A DNA stretch of 64,000 nt from UBA60 sp964587885 (lineage in GTDB: Archaea; Thermoplasmatota; Poseidoniia; Poseidoniales; Poseidoniaceae). The notes under the pieces are model-generated. The model did not search any database. It was given only the letters and a program-made list of their open reading frames with translations, and had not been told where the DNA came from. Below are positions 25,482-34,482 of this stretch, piece after piece (within the stretch, counting starts at the first letter, position 1; every line of letters starts with the position of its first letter). Location of the stretch: the NCBI GenBank assembly GCA_964587885.1, contig CAZPME010000002.1, positions 1 through 64,000 of the forward strand, written 5' to 3'. The position numbers were made by a program, and so were the translations under genes.

Positions 25482-26503
25482 GGTTTGAATTTGAGCAGGA
25501 CTTTGCCACGATTTTTCCGGTCGTGAATGTATTTTTGAGCCTGCGCCACATCAGTATAATCGAAGACACTATCGACAATTGGAGAGATTTCATCGTTGGC
25601 TAACATTTCACTCAAGGCTGCCAGATGTGAGCGCATCAATTCCTCATCTTGTAGCATTCCCATGTGTACTCCAAAAACTGCCTTATTGGAATTCATCATC
25701 CGTAACGGGTCGAATTTTGGCATTCCTCGCAGCATTTTGATTGCTGCAAATAATGATCTCTTCTCGCTAGAAACTGCTGATGACGCGCCAAATGAATATA
25801 CTCGTCCCCCCGACCTAGTGGCTTTGTATGAGCGCATGAGATGCTTTCCACCCACGGGGTCAAGTGCATGATGAACACCCATTCCATTTGTCGCTTCCTT
25901 GCACACAGCAACAAAATCTTCACTATTACGGGAAACGAAACGTATTCCTAATGATTCTACGAATTTTCGCTTGGTATCGGATGCTGTACCGATTACGATC
26001 CCAGCTCCTAGTGCTTTGGCTAATTGTGCAACTGCTGTGCCAACTCCACCAGCGGCATGATGAACTAGAATTGTATCACCTTTCTGAAAATTTCCCAAGT
26101 GAGCAAGCATGTGGTATGCGGTCACGTAGGTGACTGGCATCGCCGCGGCGGCGTCGAATGAAATATCATCCGGAATAGGGATGATGCGATTTGCATTAAC
26201 TTTGACTTCTTGTGCATAACCGCCAAAACCGGTCATCGCAATCACACGCTGACCAACCTCGCAGTGCTCTACTTCCGCACCCACTTCACTGATAATCCCC
26301 GAGACCTCATATCCTGGAGTAAAAGGAAAATCTGGAGCGGCTCCGTACAACCCTTGACGCATCATCAAGTCGGCAAAATTGATTCCAGCCCGATGAACTT
26401 CGACCACAACTTCACCAGTTGCAGGTTTTGGGCTGGGTTCAGAAACTATTTCGATGACCGAGAGGTCACCTTTTTTTCGATAAACAATTCTATTCATCTT
26501 CAT
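25478..26503 (-). CDS. Zinc-free quinone oxidoreductase-like MDR protein
   Basis: A 341-residue medium-chain dehydrogenase/reductase. The GroES-like N-domain includes NFADLMMRQGLYG, FTPGYEVSGI and AGINFADL, as in quinone oxidoreductase/VAT-1-like proteins. The Rossmann motif AAGGVGTAVAQLA is at about 150-162. No catalytic-zinc Cys/His set is present, so NADPH-dependent quinone or enone reduction is likely. It is the last gene of a minus-strand operon; its ATG overlaps the end of the ferredoxin gene by 14 bp. The 3' end overlaps the aminotransferase gene by 4 bp in convergent orientation. Confidence 0.87.
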   Translation of the reverse strand: MKMNRIVYRKKGDLSVIEIVSEPSPKPATGEVVVEVHRAGINFADLMMRQGLYGAAPDFPFTPGYEVSGIISEVGAEVEHCEVGQRVIAMTGFGGYAQEVKVNANRIIPIPDDISFDAAAAMPVTYVTAYHMLAHLGNFQKGDTILVHHAAGGVGTAVAQLAKALGAGIVIGTASDTKRKFVESLGIRFVSRNSEDFVAVCKEATNGMGVHHALDPVGGKHLMRSYKATRSGGRVYSFGASSAVSSEKRSLFAAIKMLRGMPKFDPLRMMNSNKAVFGVHMGMLQDEELMRSHLAALSEMLANDEISPIVDSVFDYTDVAQAQKYIHDRKNRGKVLLKFKP

Positions 26504-26843
26504 CAACCAACTTCATTAACAATTCATCGACAATATTCCCAGCAGCCAAATGTTCAGAGATAATTTTGGCACCATCATTGGCATCGGCAATAGAATACCA
26601 AACACCCTCAGGATAGACTACACATGAGATTCCATTTTCGCAGAAGTCTAAACACCCTGATTTCTGTACCCTTACATCGGATAATCCAGCGGCTTTGGTG
26701 GCATGCTTCATGCTGCGCATAACTTCTATACTGCCCTTGCTAGAACAACATCCACGTTTATTATCACTATCACGTGTATGACCACAAATGAATACATGCC
26801 GGAGATAACCTGGCTCCGTTCTACCCTTGAGATCTCTTGGCAT
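26490..26843 (-). CDS. Thioredoxin-like [2Fe-2S] ferredoxin
   Basis: A 117-residue protein with the cysteine arrangement of thioredoxin-fold 2Fe-2S ferredoxins: C20 in HVFICGHTR, C32 (plus C33) in RGCCSSKGS, and C64/C68 in SGCLDFCENG followed by CVVYPEGVWY. It probably carries electrons in the cytosol. It is located in an operon with a pterin dehydratase and an MDR oxidoreductase and is translationally coupled to the latter, so it may serve one of these enzymes. That partnership is inference. Confidence 0.88.
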   Translation of the reverse strand: MPRDLKGRTEPGYLRHVFICGHTRDSDNKRGCCSSKGSIEVMRSMKHATKAAGLSDVRVQKSGCLDFCENGISCVVYPEGVWYSIADANDGAKIISEHLAAGNIVDELLMKLVDEDE

Positions 26844-26877
26844 CAGTTTTCACCTTGTTTTTGAAAATCGACATTTG

Positions 26878-27240
26878 CTACTTAGCCACCGCTGTAATAG
26901 TATCAAGTTTAGCCGCTAGCACAAAATCTGATTCAGTCAACCCATCTATTTTGTGAGTCCAAATCGTCACTTTGGCACGACCCCAACCGAAGTCGAAGTC
27001 AGCATGGTGGAACTCAGCCTCGCAGATTACTCCCGCAGCGTTGACGAAATCCAATGCATTTTGGAAATCAGCAAATTTCCATTCACGCTCAAGGTGATGT
27101 CCATCAATAACTCGCCAATCGCGCTCTATTTGTGAGGCTAGTGGTACGATTTCAGCATCGCTTAGAGGAGGGGTTCCGCCTTGACAAGGGATACACGTCT
27201 TTTCGTGTAAGGTCACGTTTTCAGCCCCAAAGGTGGCCAT
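26878..27240 (-). CDS. Pterin-4a-carbinolamine dehydratase
   Basis: A 120-residue protein with the PCD/DCoH fold. The signature runs from DFQNALDFVNAAGVICEAEFHHADFD (His pair at about 78-79) through the THKIDGLTESDF segment with His96. The family dehydrates 4a-hydroxytetrahydropterin, recycling pterin cofactors, and some members assist molybdopterin enzymes. Two extra Cys at 16 and 19 (CIPC) near the N-terminus are not typical and could bind metal. The ATG at 27240 overlaps the end of the upstream gene by 20 bp. Confidence 0.9.
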   Translation of the reverse strand: MATFGAENVTLHEKTCIPCQGGTPPLSDAEIVPLASQIERDWRVIDGHHLEREWKFADFQNALDFVNAAGVICEAEFHHADFDFGWGRAKVTIWTHKIDGLTESDFVLAAKLDTITAVAK

Positions 27241-27649
27241 CGTCTCTTCCGGTATTTTTCTCAACCTTTTCGTGCAATTCACTGCGTCGTTTTTGGTCGG
27301 CGCGCTCAAATTCAAGCAATTCTTTGTCATCAATATATGCCGGTCGCAGGTGAGCAACCAAGCGAATTTCAACGATTACATCATTGTGGAGATAGCGAAA
27401 GTCCCCACCTTGGTCGAGAATTTCTAGAGTGCCTTTGCCACGTGATACCAATCGTCCTCGTACGCAAGAGTCGGTGCCTTTGGTCAAGGCCCGTGAATCA
27501 AGAATAATCTCGACCAAATCATCACGCCTCAATCCAGTGCGTCGTGCGAGAAGGTCACCAGCATGAACTGGTTGTATCTGCTGCAGTTTAGGTGAACCAA
27601 CTTCTTCCCACATCGGAATTGCCCAGTCCGGTAAGTCTGCTTCGCCCAT
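27221..27649 (-). CDS. Conserved-looking protein of unknown function, first gene of a redox/pterin operon
   Basis: A 142-residue soluble protein that I do not recognise. The centre (about 40-105) alternates short hydrophobic strands with charged turns (DDLVEIILDSRALTKG, then CVRGRLVSRGKGTLEIL, then DVIVEIRLVAHLRPAY) and could be a small beta-barrel. The last ~35 residues are a charged helix. There are no cysteine pairs beyond one Cys. It overlaps the pterin dehydratase gene by 20 bp, so the products are probably co-translated. It is divergent from the Nog1-like gene. Confidence 0.72.
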   Translation of the reverse strand: MGEADLPDWAIPMWEEVGSPKLQQIQPVHAGDLLARRTGLRRDDLVEIILDSRALTKGTDSCVRGRLVSRGKGTLEILDQGGDFRYLHNDVIVEIRLVAHLRPAYIDDKELLEFERADQKRRSELHEKVEKNTGRDDGHLWG

Positions 27650-27775
27650 GACCCTCGCAATCGTTCGTCCCTCAAAAGGCCCGCGACCGTTTTTAGTGCG
27701 GTTGTGACCACGTTATTTCAAGAAGGATGGGCCACCGCCCCCAGTTATCCGCAAGGTAAGAGGGCAGGTGAGAGA

Positions 27776-28891
27776 ATGAAGGTAGTATGGAAGAAGATTC
27801 CAACAGTTCTCTTTGCCAAAGAGGTTCTCGACAAAGCCTACAGTCGCGCTACCAAAGCTGCTGACCGTGTTGATGACAGTAATCGCACTTTCCGTGTCCG
27901 TAAACAAATGAACAGGATGCTGCAGACCGCCAGCGATGTAATTGCCGAAACATTGCTGGAATGGGTTACGGAGTGGCCCAGTCTCGACCAGATGCCGCTT
28001 TTTGACGAAGCGATGGTTGAGGCTGCAGTTGGATGCGATGATTATCGCCATCATCTTTCGATGCTGCAATGGGGTGCTAAGCAAGTGCGAAATATCGCAA
28101 ATCAAAATCAAAAGAAAATCATTCGCACTGCAAATGTCGAATTCATGCATGAGTCACGCCGTGAAGGGTACGGCCGAATTTCCAGTGTCGTACGGCAAGT
28201 TGGGCCGAGTTTAGTGTGGCTCAACGAAGCCAGAGAAACCTTGCGGAAACTCCCCTCAATCGACCACTCCGAGCCCTGTATCGTCGTTGCTGGGGCACCA
28301 AATGTGGGAAAATCTGCACTTATTGCCACCCTTTCTACTGGAAAACCAGAAGTGGCTGGATATCCGTTCACCACTAAACAACTACACGTAGGTCATTTTC
28401 ATTTGCGTCGTCTAATGCACCAATTGGTCGATACACCGGGTTTACTTGACCGGCCAATGCAGGAGCGTAATGATATCGAGATGCAAGCCATTGCCGCTCT
28501 ACAGCATATCGGTTCAGTGGTGGTATTCCTCTATGATCCAACCGATGAAAGCGGCACCGATTCGGAGGCACAATTACATCTCTTAGGTGAAGTAAAGGAA
28601 TTGATGCCCGATCGAGAGATTATCGTCGTTCGCTCAAAGGGAGACCTTGCTACTGAGCGTGACCCGAATTGGGATGATATAGCCTCAGCCGAGGCCTCAT
28701 GGGTTGAGCAAGGGCGACCAATCACTGCAGAATTGGAGTTGCTTCATGACCCCGAGACCGGCTACATCACTACCTCATCGACCGAGAATGTTGGGCTTGA
28801 AGCCTTGCGATTGCATATAGCCAAGATCGCTGATGCTCATCGCTCTGACGACCCGCTTTCTCTGCCCGATGGATGGCATCGCCGTGATTGA
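27776..28891 (+). CDS. Nog1-family GTPase
   Basis: About 371 residues. A helical N-terminal region begins WKKIPTVLFAKEVLDKAYSRA, as in Nog1/Obg-related ribosome-biogenesis GTPases. The GTPase domain has G1 GAPNVGKS at about 173-180, the G2 region YPFTTK, G3 DTPG, and G4 with SKGD in place of NKxD. Archaeal Nog1 is thought to act in large-subunit maturation. ATG 27776 is preferred because AGGTGA lies four bases upstream and the family homology begins there; GTG 27704 would add 24 residues. Confidence 0.9.
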   Translation: MKVVWKKIPTVLFAKEVLDKAYSRATKAADRVDDSNRTFRVRKQMNRMLQTASDVIAETLLEWVTEWPSLDQMPLFDEAMVEAAVGCDDYRHHLSMLQWGAKQVRNIANQNQKKIIRTANVEFMHESRREGYGRISSVVRQVGPSLVWLNEARETLRKLPSIDHSEPCIVVAGAPNVGKSALIATLSTGKPEVAGYPFTTKQLHVGHFHLRRLMHQLVDTPGLLDRPMQERNDIEMQAIAALQHIGSVVVFLYDPTDESGTDSEAQLHLLGEVKELMPDREIIVVRSKGDLATERDPNWDDIASAEASWVEQGRPITAELELLHDPETGYITTSSTENVGLEALRLHIAKIADAHRSDDPLSLPDGWHRRD

Positions 28892-28950
28892 AAGTCAATC
28901 AACCGAGGTAGGGTCGAAGTTGATTCTTTATAGCGAAATCATCACTGTTT

Positions 28951-29712
28951 GTGGCAATTCATAATGCCGACAGCATCAAGGTGTATTCACTTCTCGAGCA
29001 GTTTGTGACCCAAGCCCACATAGTCGCCCTCGGCGGTAGTTTACTGCGCCCAGAGGAAGAAAGCGGACGAGAAAAATGGTTTGTCGAGTTGCGCAAACTT
29101 TGTTCCGAACTGCAAAATTCAAATCAGCGTTTAGGTATTGTTGTCGGTGGTGGATTACCGGCTCGTGAGGCGATTAGTCTAGCCAAGCCTTTCATCAATG
29201 ATGTCCATTCTCTCGATGAAATCGGTATTGCCGCGACCCGAATTAACGCTACGGTAATACAGCAAGTCTTGCTGCAAGACGGCCTAGATGTCGCTACTCA
29301 AATACCGCATGATTGTGATGCTGCGGCCAATCTTCTCGCCCAGCATCATTTGGTAATAATGGGTGGAACAACTCCAGGTCATACCACTGATGCCGTTGCA
29401 GTTGACTTCGCCATCAAATCCAATGCAAACCGATGTATCATTGCTACCAATGTATCTCACGTCTACGACAAGGACCCCCGCTACAATGACGATGCGCAAT
29501 CATTTAGCGAATTATCTCTGGCCGAATTGGCCGAAATATGTGGTGTGGGTAAGGTCAGGCAGGCGGGCCAATCTGCAGTTGTTGACCCAGTTGCAGTGGA
29601 ATGGGCTGTGCAGGCAAGTCTTGCGATGAGCGTATTAGATGGCAGAGACATCAACACCTTAACCGCAGCAATAGCGGGACGGGAATTCGTCGGCACAAAT
29701 ATCACGAAATAA
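28951..29712 (+). CDS. pyrH: UMP kinase, archaeal type
   Basis: A 253-residue amino-acid-kinase-fold protein: HIVALGGSLLRPEE near the N-terminus, GIVVGGGLPAREAI, IMGGTTPGHTTDAVAVDFA, and the ATNVSHVYDKDPR segment typical of the archaeal/bacterial UMP kinase family. It phosphorylates UMP to UDP, complementing carAB in pyrimidine supply. The N-terminus is uncertain: GTG 28951 is given, but GTG 28981 sits closer to the conserved core, and a TTTATAG box at about 28927-28933 fits either. Confidence 0.9.
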   Translation: MAIHNADSIKVYSLLEQFVTQAHIVALGGSLLRPEEESGREKWFVELRKLCSELQNSNQRLGIVVGGGLPAREAISLAKPFINDVHSLDEIGIAATRINATVIQQVLLQDGLDVATQIPHDCDAAANLLAQHHLVIMGGTTPGHTTDAVAVDFAIKSNANRCIIATNVSHVYDKDPRYNDDAQSFSELSLAELAEICGVGKVRQAGQSAVVDPVAVEWAVQASLAMSVLDGRDINTLTAAIAGREFVGTNITK

Positions 29713-29731
29713 TCAAAAAAGAGGAATTACA

Positions 29732-30031
29732 ATGGGTGGAAAATTATCAGCACTGAAAAAAAGCATTTCTGATACAGCAGAAAAGGCTACTTCAGGGGTA
29801 GCAAAAAGGGCCAAGAAGTTGACTGGAGTTCAGCCACATCGGCACTGCCGAATGTGCCATACCCCGATAAATCTCAAAGTCGAGCCGCCAATTTGCAATT
29901 CTGCAGAATGTTCCACGTCTTGGGACCGTGAAGAGAGAAACCGTAAGCAGTTGAAATTCTGGATGACCGCATTCATCGCACTATTTGCTTTCAGTTTCAT
30001 AGGCCCTCTAATGTATAAACTATTTTTGTGA
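29732..30031 (+). CDS. Small zinc-ribbon protein with C-terminal TM
   Basis: A 99-residue protein. A basic N-terminal helix (1-33) precedes a zinc ribbon with Cys in HCRMCHTPINL (about 39-42) and ICNSAEC (about 54-60). A single TM segment follows at about 77-98. The layout, zinc ribbon then an EER-rich helix then one TM, resembles the small archaeal DUF2116-type proteins. Function unknown. GAGGAATTAC lies before the ATG, and it is 19 bp after UMP kinase, so probably in the same transcript. Confidence 0.8.
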   Translation: MGGKLSALKKSISDTAEKATSGVAKRAKKLTGVQPHRHCRMCHTPINLKVEPPICNSAECSTSWDREERNRKQLKFWMTAFIALFAFSFIGPLMYKLFL

Positions 30032-30040
30032 GGATTTTCA

Positions 30041-30613
30041 GTGATTACCTACATTCGAATTGGCGCCGGCATTCTCGCCGTCGTAATTGCAATCGGTGCT
30101 TTTGTCGGTATCGGGGGGATTGGCGATTCAAATTCGGAGACTGCAACTATCCCTCCATGTTCATTTGATGATGGGATTCTTTTCATTACTGACGATGATG
30201 AAATGACTTGTTATTGGGGTATGAGTGAAGATATCTTAGCAATCCCAGATGAGGCCGCTGCTGCTGATGTCAAAGTGAAAATATCATGGCAGAAAAATAG
30301 CGTTTGGATTGGCATTGCTGATGCTGGTCAAGCCGATAATTGCGAGCAGAAAAGCGGTTACTATCAATGCGAAAAAGACAGCGTCAACCTTGTCGCTGGT
30401 GGACCAAACTCAGGTGGGCAAATAGAATGGGCGCCAGGTCCAGGAGAATACCGATTTGTCGCTGGCGGCGATGATTCTGACCAGTTGAAATCTTTCACAG
30501 TTGATTGGGAATATCAGGCTGGACTACGCTGGGGTCTTGCCATTCCGCTCTTCCTTATTTCCGGCGCTCTTGGGATATTGGCAGCCATTGGTTTGCCTCA
30601 GCGCCAAGACTGA
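30041..30613 (+). CDS. Two-TM protein with extracytoplasmic domain, unknown function
   Basis: A 190-residue protein I do not recognise. A hydrophobic N-terminal segment (about 5-26) and a C-terminal one (about 164-185) flank an acidic domain of ~135 residues containing four Cys (PPCSFDD, MTCYWG, DNCEQ and YQCEK), which could form two disulfides outside the cell. The acidic domain looks beta-rich. It starts nine bases after the previous stop and so is probably co-transcribed with UMP kinase and the zinc-ribbon gene. Confidence 0.75.
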   Translation: MITYIRIGAGILAVVIAIGAFVGIGGIGDSNSETATIPPCSFDDGILFITDDDEMTCYWGMSEDILAIPDEAAAADVKVKISWQKNSVWIGIADAGQADNCEQKSGYYQCEKDSVNLVAGGPNSGGQIEWAPGPGEYRFVAGGDDSDQLKSFTVDWEYQAGLRWGLAIPLFLISGALGILAAIGLPQRQD

Positions 30614-30617
30614 CAAC

Positions 30618-30640
30618 ACATCTCCGCATTGCGGAGATGT
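30618..30640 (+). terminator. Hairpin between 30041 gene and aRF1 gene
   Basis: ACATCTCCGC-ATT-GCGGAGATGT is a perfect 10-bp inverted repeat with a 3-base loop, five bases after the stop at 30613. Only a short CTTTG follows, so it is a weak terminator candidate; an RNA-processing or attenuating hairpin ahead of the aRF1 gene is also possible. Confidence 0.45.
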
Positions 30641-30704
30641 CTTTGATTGAAACTAAGAGGCTTCATAAGACGCAGGCAAAGCAGAAGATTAGGGGGGAGA
30701 GACA

Positions 30705-31949
30705 GTGGCCGATGACCCAGAATTGCAGAATCGACGTTTGCAGATGAAAATGAAGTTGGAAGACTTACGCGAAATGAAAGGCTTCGGCACCGAGTTAGTT
30801 ACTGTTATCATTCCGCCCGACCGCAAGGTTTCCGATGCGCGCCAATTGCTGCAGAATGAGCATGGTCAAGCCGCCAACATCAAGTCAAAATCGACCAAAA
30901 AGAATGTACAAGGTGCGATTGAATCAGCGATTTCTTCGCTCAATAATTATCCCAATGCAGGCGAGCGTGGTTTGGCGTTATTTGTCGGTTCGATTATCGT
31001 CGGCAATAACAAAACCCGTCAAGTGAATATCGTCATTGATGACCCACCCATAGCCCTAACATCATTCCGGTATCGTTGTGATTCGGTTTTTGAAATATCT
31101 CAACTTGAGGAGATGCTAATCGACCGCAATTCATACGGCTTATTCGTAATCGACCGTGGTGAAGCTGCTTATGGAATTGCCACTGGAAAGCGTATTCACG
31201 TCCAAGAGCATTTGGTTTCAAACATCATGGGAAAGCACCGGCAAGGTGGCCAGTCAGCCCAAAGATTCGAACGCCTAATCGAAGAAGCAGCACACAAATT
31301 TTTCAAACGTGCTACCGAACACGCGAATAGTTATTGGTTGCCCAATATTCAAGATATTCAAGCAATTATTATCGGTGGCCCTGGGCACACCAAGGAATTC
31401 GTAATCAAAAATGGCTATTTCCATCATGAAATACAAAAGAAAATTTCCGCTACAATTTTTGATGTCGGATATTCGAATGAAAGTGGTATTCGTGAATTGG
31501 TCGGGAATGCTGGCGCATTGATGGGTGAGATTGAACTTGATACCGAACGTCAAGTGATCAATGAATTTTTGCGCGAAATAATGCAAACATTCCCCAAAGC
31601 AACCTATGGTGAAGCTATGGTAAGGCAAGCCCTTGAACAAGGGGCTGTTGACCGATTACTAATTTCCGAAACCATGCGTAAGCGCACCGTAGAGATTCAC
31701 TGTAAACGCTGTTCAAACGATTGGACCGTAACTCTATCTCGTATGGAAGCACTACCCAAATGCCCAAGTTGTGAAGAAGAGGATAATCTCAAAGAAACTT
31801 CGAGCATAACTCTAATTGATGAGTTAGTGGAAATATCTTCCCGCACTTCCGCAGGGGTGGTTTTCATCTCTGAAGATACCGAAGAAGGGGCGACTCTTAA
31901 GGCCGGATTCGGGGGTTTGGCCGCATTATTGAGATACCCGATGGCCTGA
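30705..31949 (+). CDS. prf1: Peptide chain release factor aRF1
   Basis: A 414-residue class I release factor of the archaeal/eukaryotic type. The stop-codon recognition motif NIKS is at 58-61 and the peptidyl-hydrolysis GGQ at 181-183 in KHRQGGQSAQRF. The C-terminal domain has a small zinc-binding insert (HCKRC...KCPSC). It reads all three stop codons and releases the peptide with aIF5B/ABCE1-linked recycling. The start is GTG with a GGGGGGAG site upstream. Its stop overlaps the GGTGAT Shine-Dalgarno of argS. Confidence 0.96.
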   Translation: MADDPELQNRRLQMKMKLEDLREMKGFGTELVTVIIPPDRKVSDARQLLQNEHGQAANIKSKSTKKNVQGAIESAISSLNNYPNAGERGLALFVGSIIVGNNKTRQVNIVIDDPPIALTSFRYRCDSVFEISQLEEMLIDRNSYGLFVIDRGEAAYGIATGKRIHVQEHLVSNIMGKHRQGGQSAQRFERLIEEAAHKFFKRATEHANSYWLPNIQDIQAIIIGGPGHTKEFVIKNGYFHHEIQKKISATIFDVGYSNESGIRELVGNAGALMGEIELDTERQVINEFLREIMQTFPKATYGEAMVRQALEQGAVDRLLISETMRKRTVEIHCKRCSNDWTVTLSRMEALPKCPSCEEEDNLKETSSITLIDELVEISSRTSAGVVFISEDTEEGATLKAGFGGLAALLRYPMA

Positions 31950-31959
31950 GGTGATTGCG

Positions 31960-33774
31960 ATGGAAAGACTTGCAACTGTTGTAATTCCTCATCTCGCAAC
32001 GCTACTTAACGAGCGTGGATTGGATGGATTACCGTGGCAAAAAATGCTCGCTCCTGCCCGTGAAACCTCGGCTGGTGACCTTGCTCTCCCATGTTTCCCC
32101 TTTGCCAAAGTGGCGCAACAATCCCCAGATGCGATTGCACTGGAACTTGCCAATGCTCTAAATGAACGAGCGACTAATTTTGACAATCTTGGTGAATGTC
32201 TATCTTCGGCAACCGCAATAGGTGGCTATCTTAATCTACGAGCAAGTAATTCTTGGATGGCAAAAAACGCGTTGTCAGGACTTACTTACACTGAGTTTAT
32301 TGGCCGTTTATCGAATACTGGCGAAAAAGTACTGATTGAGCACACCTCGGCTAATCCAAACGGGCCTTTCCATGTTGGGAGAGCCCGTAATGCAATTCTC
32401 GGCGACACTCTTGTTCGCCTTAATCGGCTCGCAGGAAATGAAGTTCGAGCTGAGTATTATGTTGACGACATGGGTAAACAGGTCGGGATTTTGGCTTGGG
32501 CAATAGCAAATTTGAGTTCACAACAGGTTAACCAAATCATTGCTGAAGAAGGCCGTGAGAGCGAATCTTCAGCAAAGTGGTCTAATAAGCCAGACCACGA
32601 GCGAGTGCTTTGGTACCAAGCGGCAAATCTCATCAAGAATGGGGATGAATCGGTCGATACCGAAGTTGGTGAATTGGTACGCCGTTCTGAAGAAGGAGAT
32701 GAAGAAGTTCTCACACAATTCAAGGCAGCATATCAGCCGGTTCTCGATGGAATGTTAGAGACTTTGAGCCGTCTAGGAATTGAATTTGATACCTTTACTC
32801 AAGAATCACGTTTTGTTAGTGATGGGAGTGTAGCAGAGATAATGTCACAACTCAACGCTAGCCCACTCCATGGTGTGGCCGAAAACGGTGCCCATTTCCT
32901 TGAACTTGAAGGCAAAGGGATCTCTGGCAAGAGTACCAAGTTTTTCTATCAACGTGGTGATGGTAGCAGCCTATATGCGACCCGTGATATCGCTTATCAT
33001 CAGTGGAAATGGACTCAGTGTGACCGCTTGGTCAACATTTTGGGCGAGGACCATAAATTACAATCCAAGCAGGTATCTATTGCTTTACAAGAACTCAATG
33101 AAAAAACTCCTGAAGTTGTGTTTTACTCTTTTATCAAACTGCCCGATGGCAAAATGTCGACCCGTCGAGGAAACGTCGTTTACATGGATGATTTACTCGA
33201 TGAAGCCCAAGAGCAGGCATTTGCAATGGTCAAGGAATTGCGCGGTGGGGAATTAGACGAAGAAGTTCTGCGGGAAATCGCAGAAGCAGTTGGATTTTCC
33301 GCGGTTCGTTTTAATATCATAAAAGTCGCTCCAGAAAAGGGCTTTACCTTCCGTTGGGAAGATGCGTTAGCACTTGAGGCGGGCAGCGCCCCTTTCATCA
33401 TGTATTCTCATGCACGTGCTTGCTCTATAGCGAGTAAACTTGCTGAAGAGGGTCATGATTGCGCCGCTTTAATCGCGGCTGCTGAAGACCAAGAATACGA
33501 TTTTGCCGATGCACCCCAAGGAATGTCGGAATTGCTTAGAATTATGGAAACTTATCCCGAAGTATTGCAAAAATCAGTAACAGAGTCCCGCCCCCACCTA
33601 TTTGCTAAACACGTTCTTGCTTTGGCCACCGCCTACAATGGATTTTATCGCGATTGTCATGTTAATCAAGGCGGTGAAGTCAATTGTCTGCACTTCGGTT
33701 TGTCGGAAGTAGCTAGAAAAATGCTTGCCGCAGCATGCACTGGCTTGGGGATTGTAGCACTTGAGCAAATGTGA
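31960..33774 (+). CDS. argS: Arginyl-tRNA synthetase
   Basis: A 604-residue class I synthetase. An N-terminal additional domain precedes the HIGH-type motif in NPNGPFHVGRARNAILGD. The KMSK-type loop is GKMSTRRGNVVYM, and a C-terminal anticodon-binding domain ends at LGIVALEQM. ATG 31960 is chosen because GGTGAT lies four bases upstream; an in-frame GTG at 31951 sits within that Shine-Dalgarno. Coupled translation with aRF1 is likely, since the aRF1 TGA is eight bases upstream. Confidence 0.96.
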   Translation: MERLATVVIPHLATLLNERGLDGLPWQKMLAPARETSAGDLALPCFPFAKVAQQSPDAIALELANALNERATNFDNLGECLSSATAIGGYLNLRASNSWMAKNALSGLTYTEFIGRLSNTGEKVLIEHTSANPNGPFHVGRARNAILGDTLVRLNRLAGNEVRAEYYVDDMGKQVGILAWAIANLSSQQVNQIIAEEGRESESSAKWSNKPDHERVLWYQAANLIKNGDESVDTEVGELVRRSEEGDEEVLTQFKAAYQPVLDGMLETLSRLGIEFDTFTQESRFVSDGSVAEIMSQLNASPLHGVAENGAHFLELEGKGISGKSTKFFYQRGDGSSLYATRDIAYHQWKWTQCDRLVNILGEDHKLQSKQVSIALQELNEKTPEVVFYSFIKLPDGKMSTRRGNVVYMDDLLDEAQEQAFAMVKELRGGELDEEVLREIAEAVGFSAVRFNIIKVAPEKGFTFRWEDALALEAGSAPFIMYSHARACSIASKLAEEGHDCAALIAAAEDQEYDFADAPQGMSELLRIMETYPEVLQKSVTESRPHLFAKHVLALATAYNGFYRDCHVNQGGEVNCLHFGLSEVARKMLAAACTGLGIVALEQM

Positions 33775-33834
33775 TGGAGTGCCTCAAATTTGAAGAAATA
33801 ACCTTCAGGCCACTGAAGGGTTTGAGAATATCCA

Positions 33835-34425
33835 CTATTGCTCGACTACGTTTTCATCTTCGGCTGCAACATCTGCTAGGGTATCTCCACTCAATTGCTG
33901 GCCAATTAGGGCATCTGATAATCCCGCTTCGTCATATTCGTTGAGCAATGCTTGAGAGGCGAGCATTGAATTGGCCTGACCTGCCGCTTTCAGTCGCGCC
34001 CCCATCTCTTCAAGTTTTTTCATTGCAATTTCAATTGTGCTGGCTTGGTGCAAGAAACGCAGAGGCGGCCAACCACAATCAATAATGTCCTCGTCGTGGA
34101 TATTATCTTCAATCCAGGCCCCACAACCACTAGCATAGCATTGGGCATTAAATGATTTCAAATCAAGCCAAAACGCACCCCTCTCACATACGGGGCACTG
34201 TCGATTTGCTAGCCTCATCAGTAGTGATGAGGCCTCTTGACCAACGATATCGATTTCCCATTTGGTCATCTCAGCCGATATCAAGTCCATTTGCTCAGAT
34301 CGTTTGAGAAAATCTTTGAGTACACTCAAAGCAATTTTTTCTGTTGAGAAGACCCCGAGGCCGACCACTACCTCATCGCGTTGCTCAACCGAGGGGACAT
34401 AAACCTCTCTTGGCGCATCGGTCAT
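33835..34425 (-). CDS. Zinc-ribbon-containing protein of unknown function
   Basis: A 196-residue soluble protein. The N-terminal ~70 residues are helical. The middle holds a zinc-ribbon-like set, CPVC at about 77-80 and CYASGC at about 95-100, embedded in short strands (AFWLDLKSFNAQC). A helical C-terminus follows, rich in Ala and acidic residues, beginning STIEIAMKKLEEMGARLKAAG. No close family is recognised. It is convergent with argS and lies upstream of nothing obvious on its own strand. Confidence 0.75.
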   Translation of the reverse strand: MTDAPREVYVPSVEQRDEVVVGLGVFSTEKIALSVLKDFLKRSEQMDLISAEMTKWEIDIVGQEASSLLMRLANRQCPVCERGAFWLDLKSFNAQCYASGCGAWIEDNIHDEDIIDCGWPPLRFLHQASTIEIAMKKLEEMGARLKAAGQANSMLASQALLNEYDEAGLSDALIGQQLSGDTLADVAAEDENVVEQ

Positions 34426-34482
34426 GGCTGTGCAGGATTGGACTAAGCGGATGAAGGTTGCCGAGAAATAGGTCTGAAAAGT

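Noticed and set aside
30618..30640. Riboswitch upstream of aRF1
   Set aside because: A single simple hairpin without further conserved structure; a weak terminator or processing stem is more economical.
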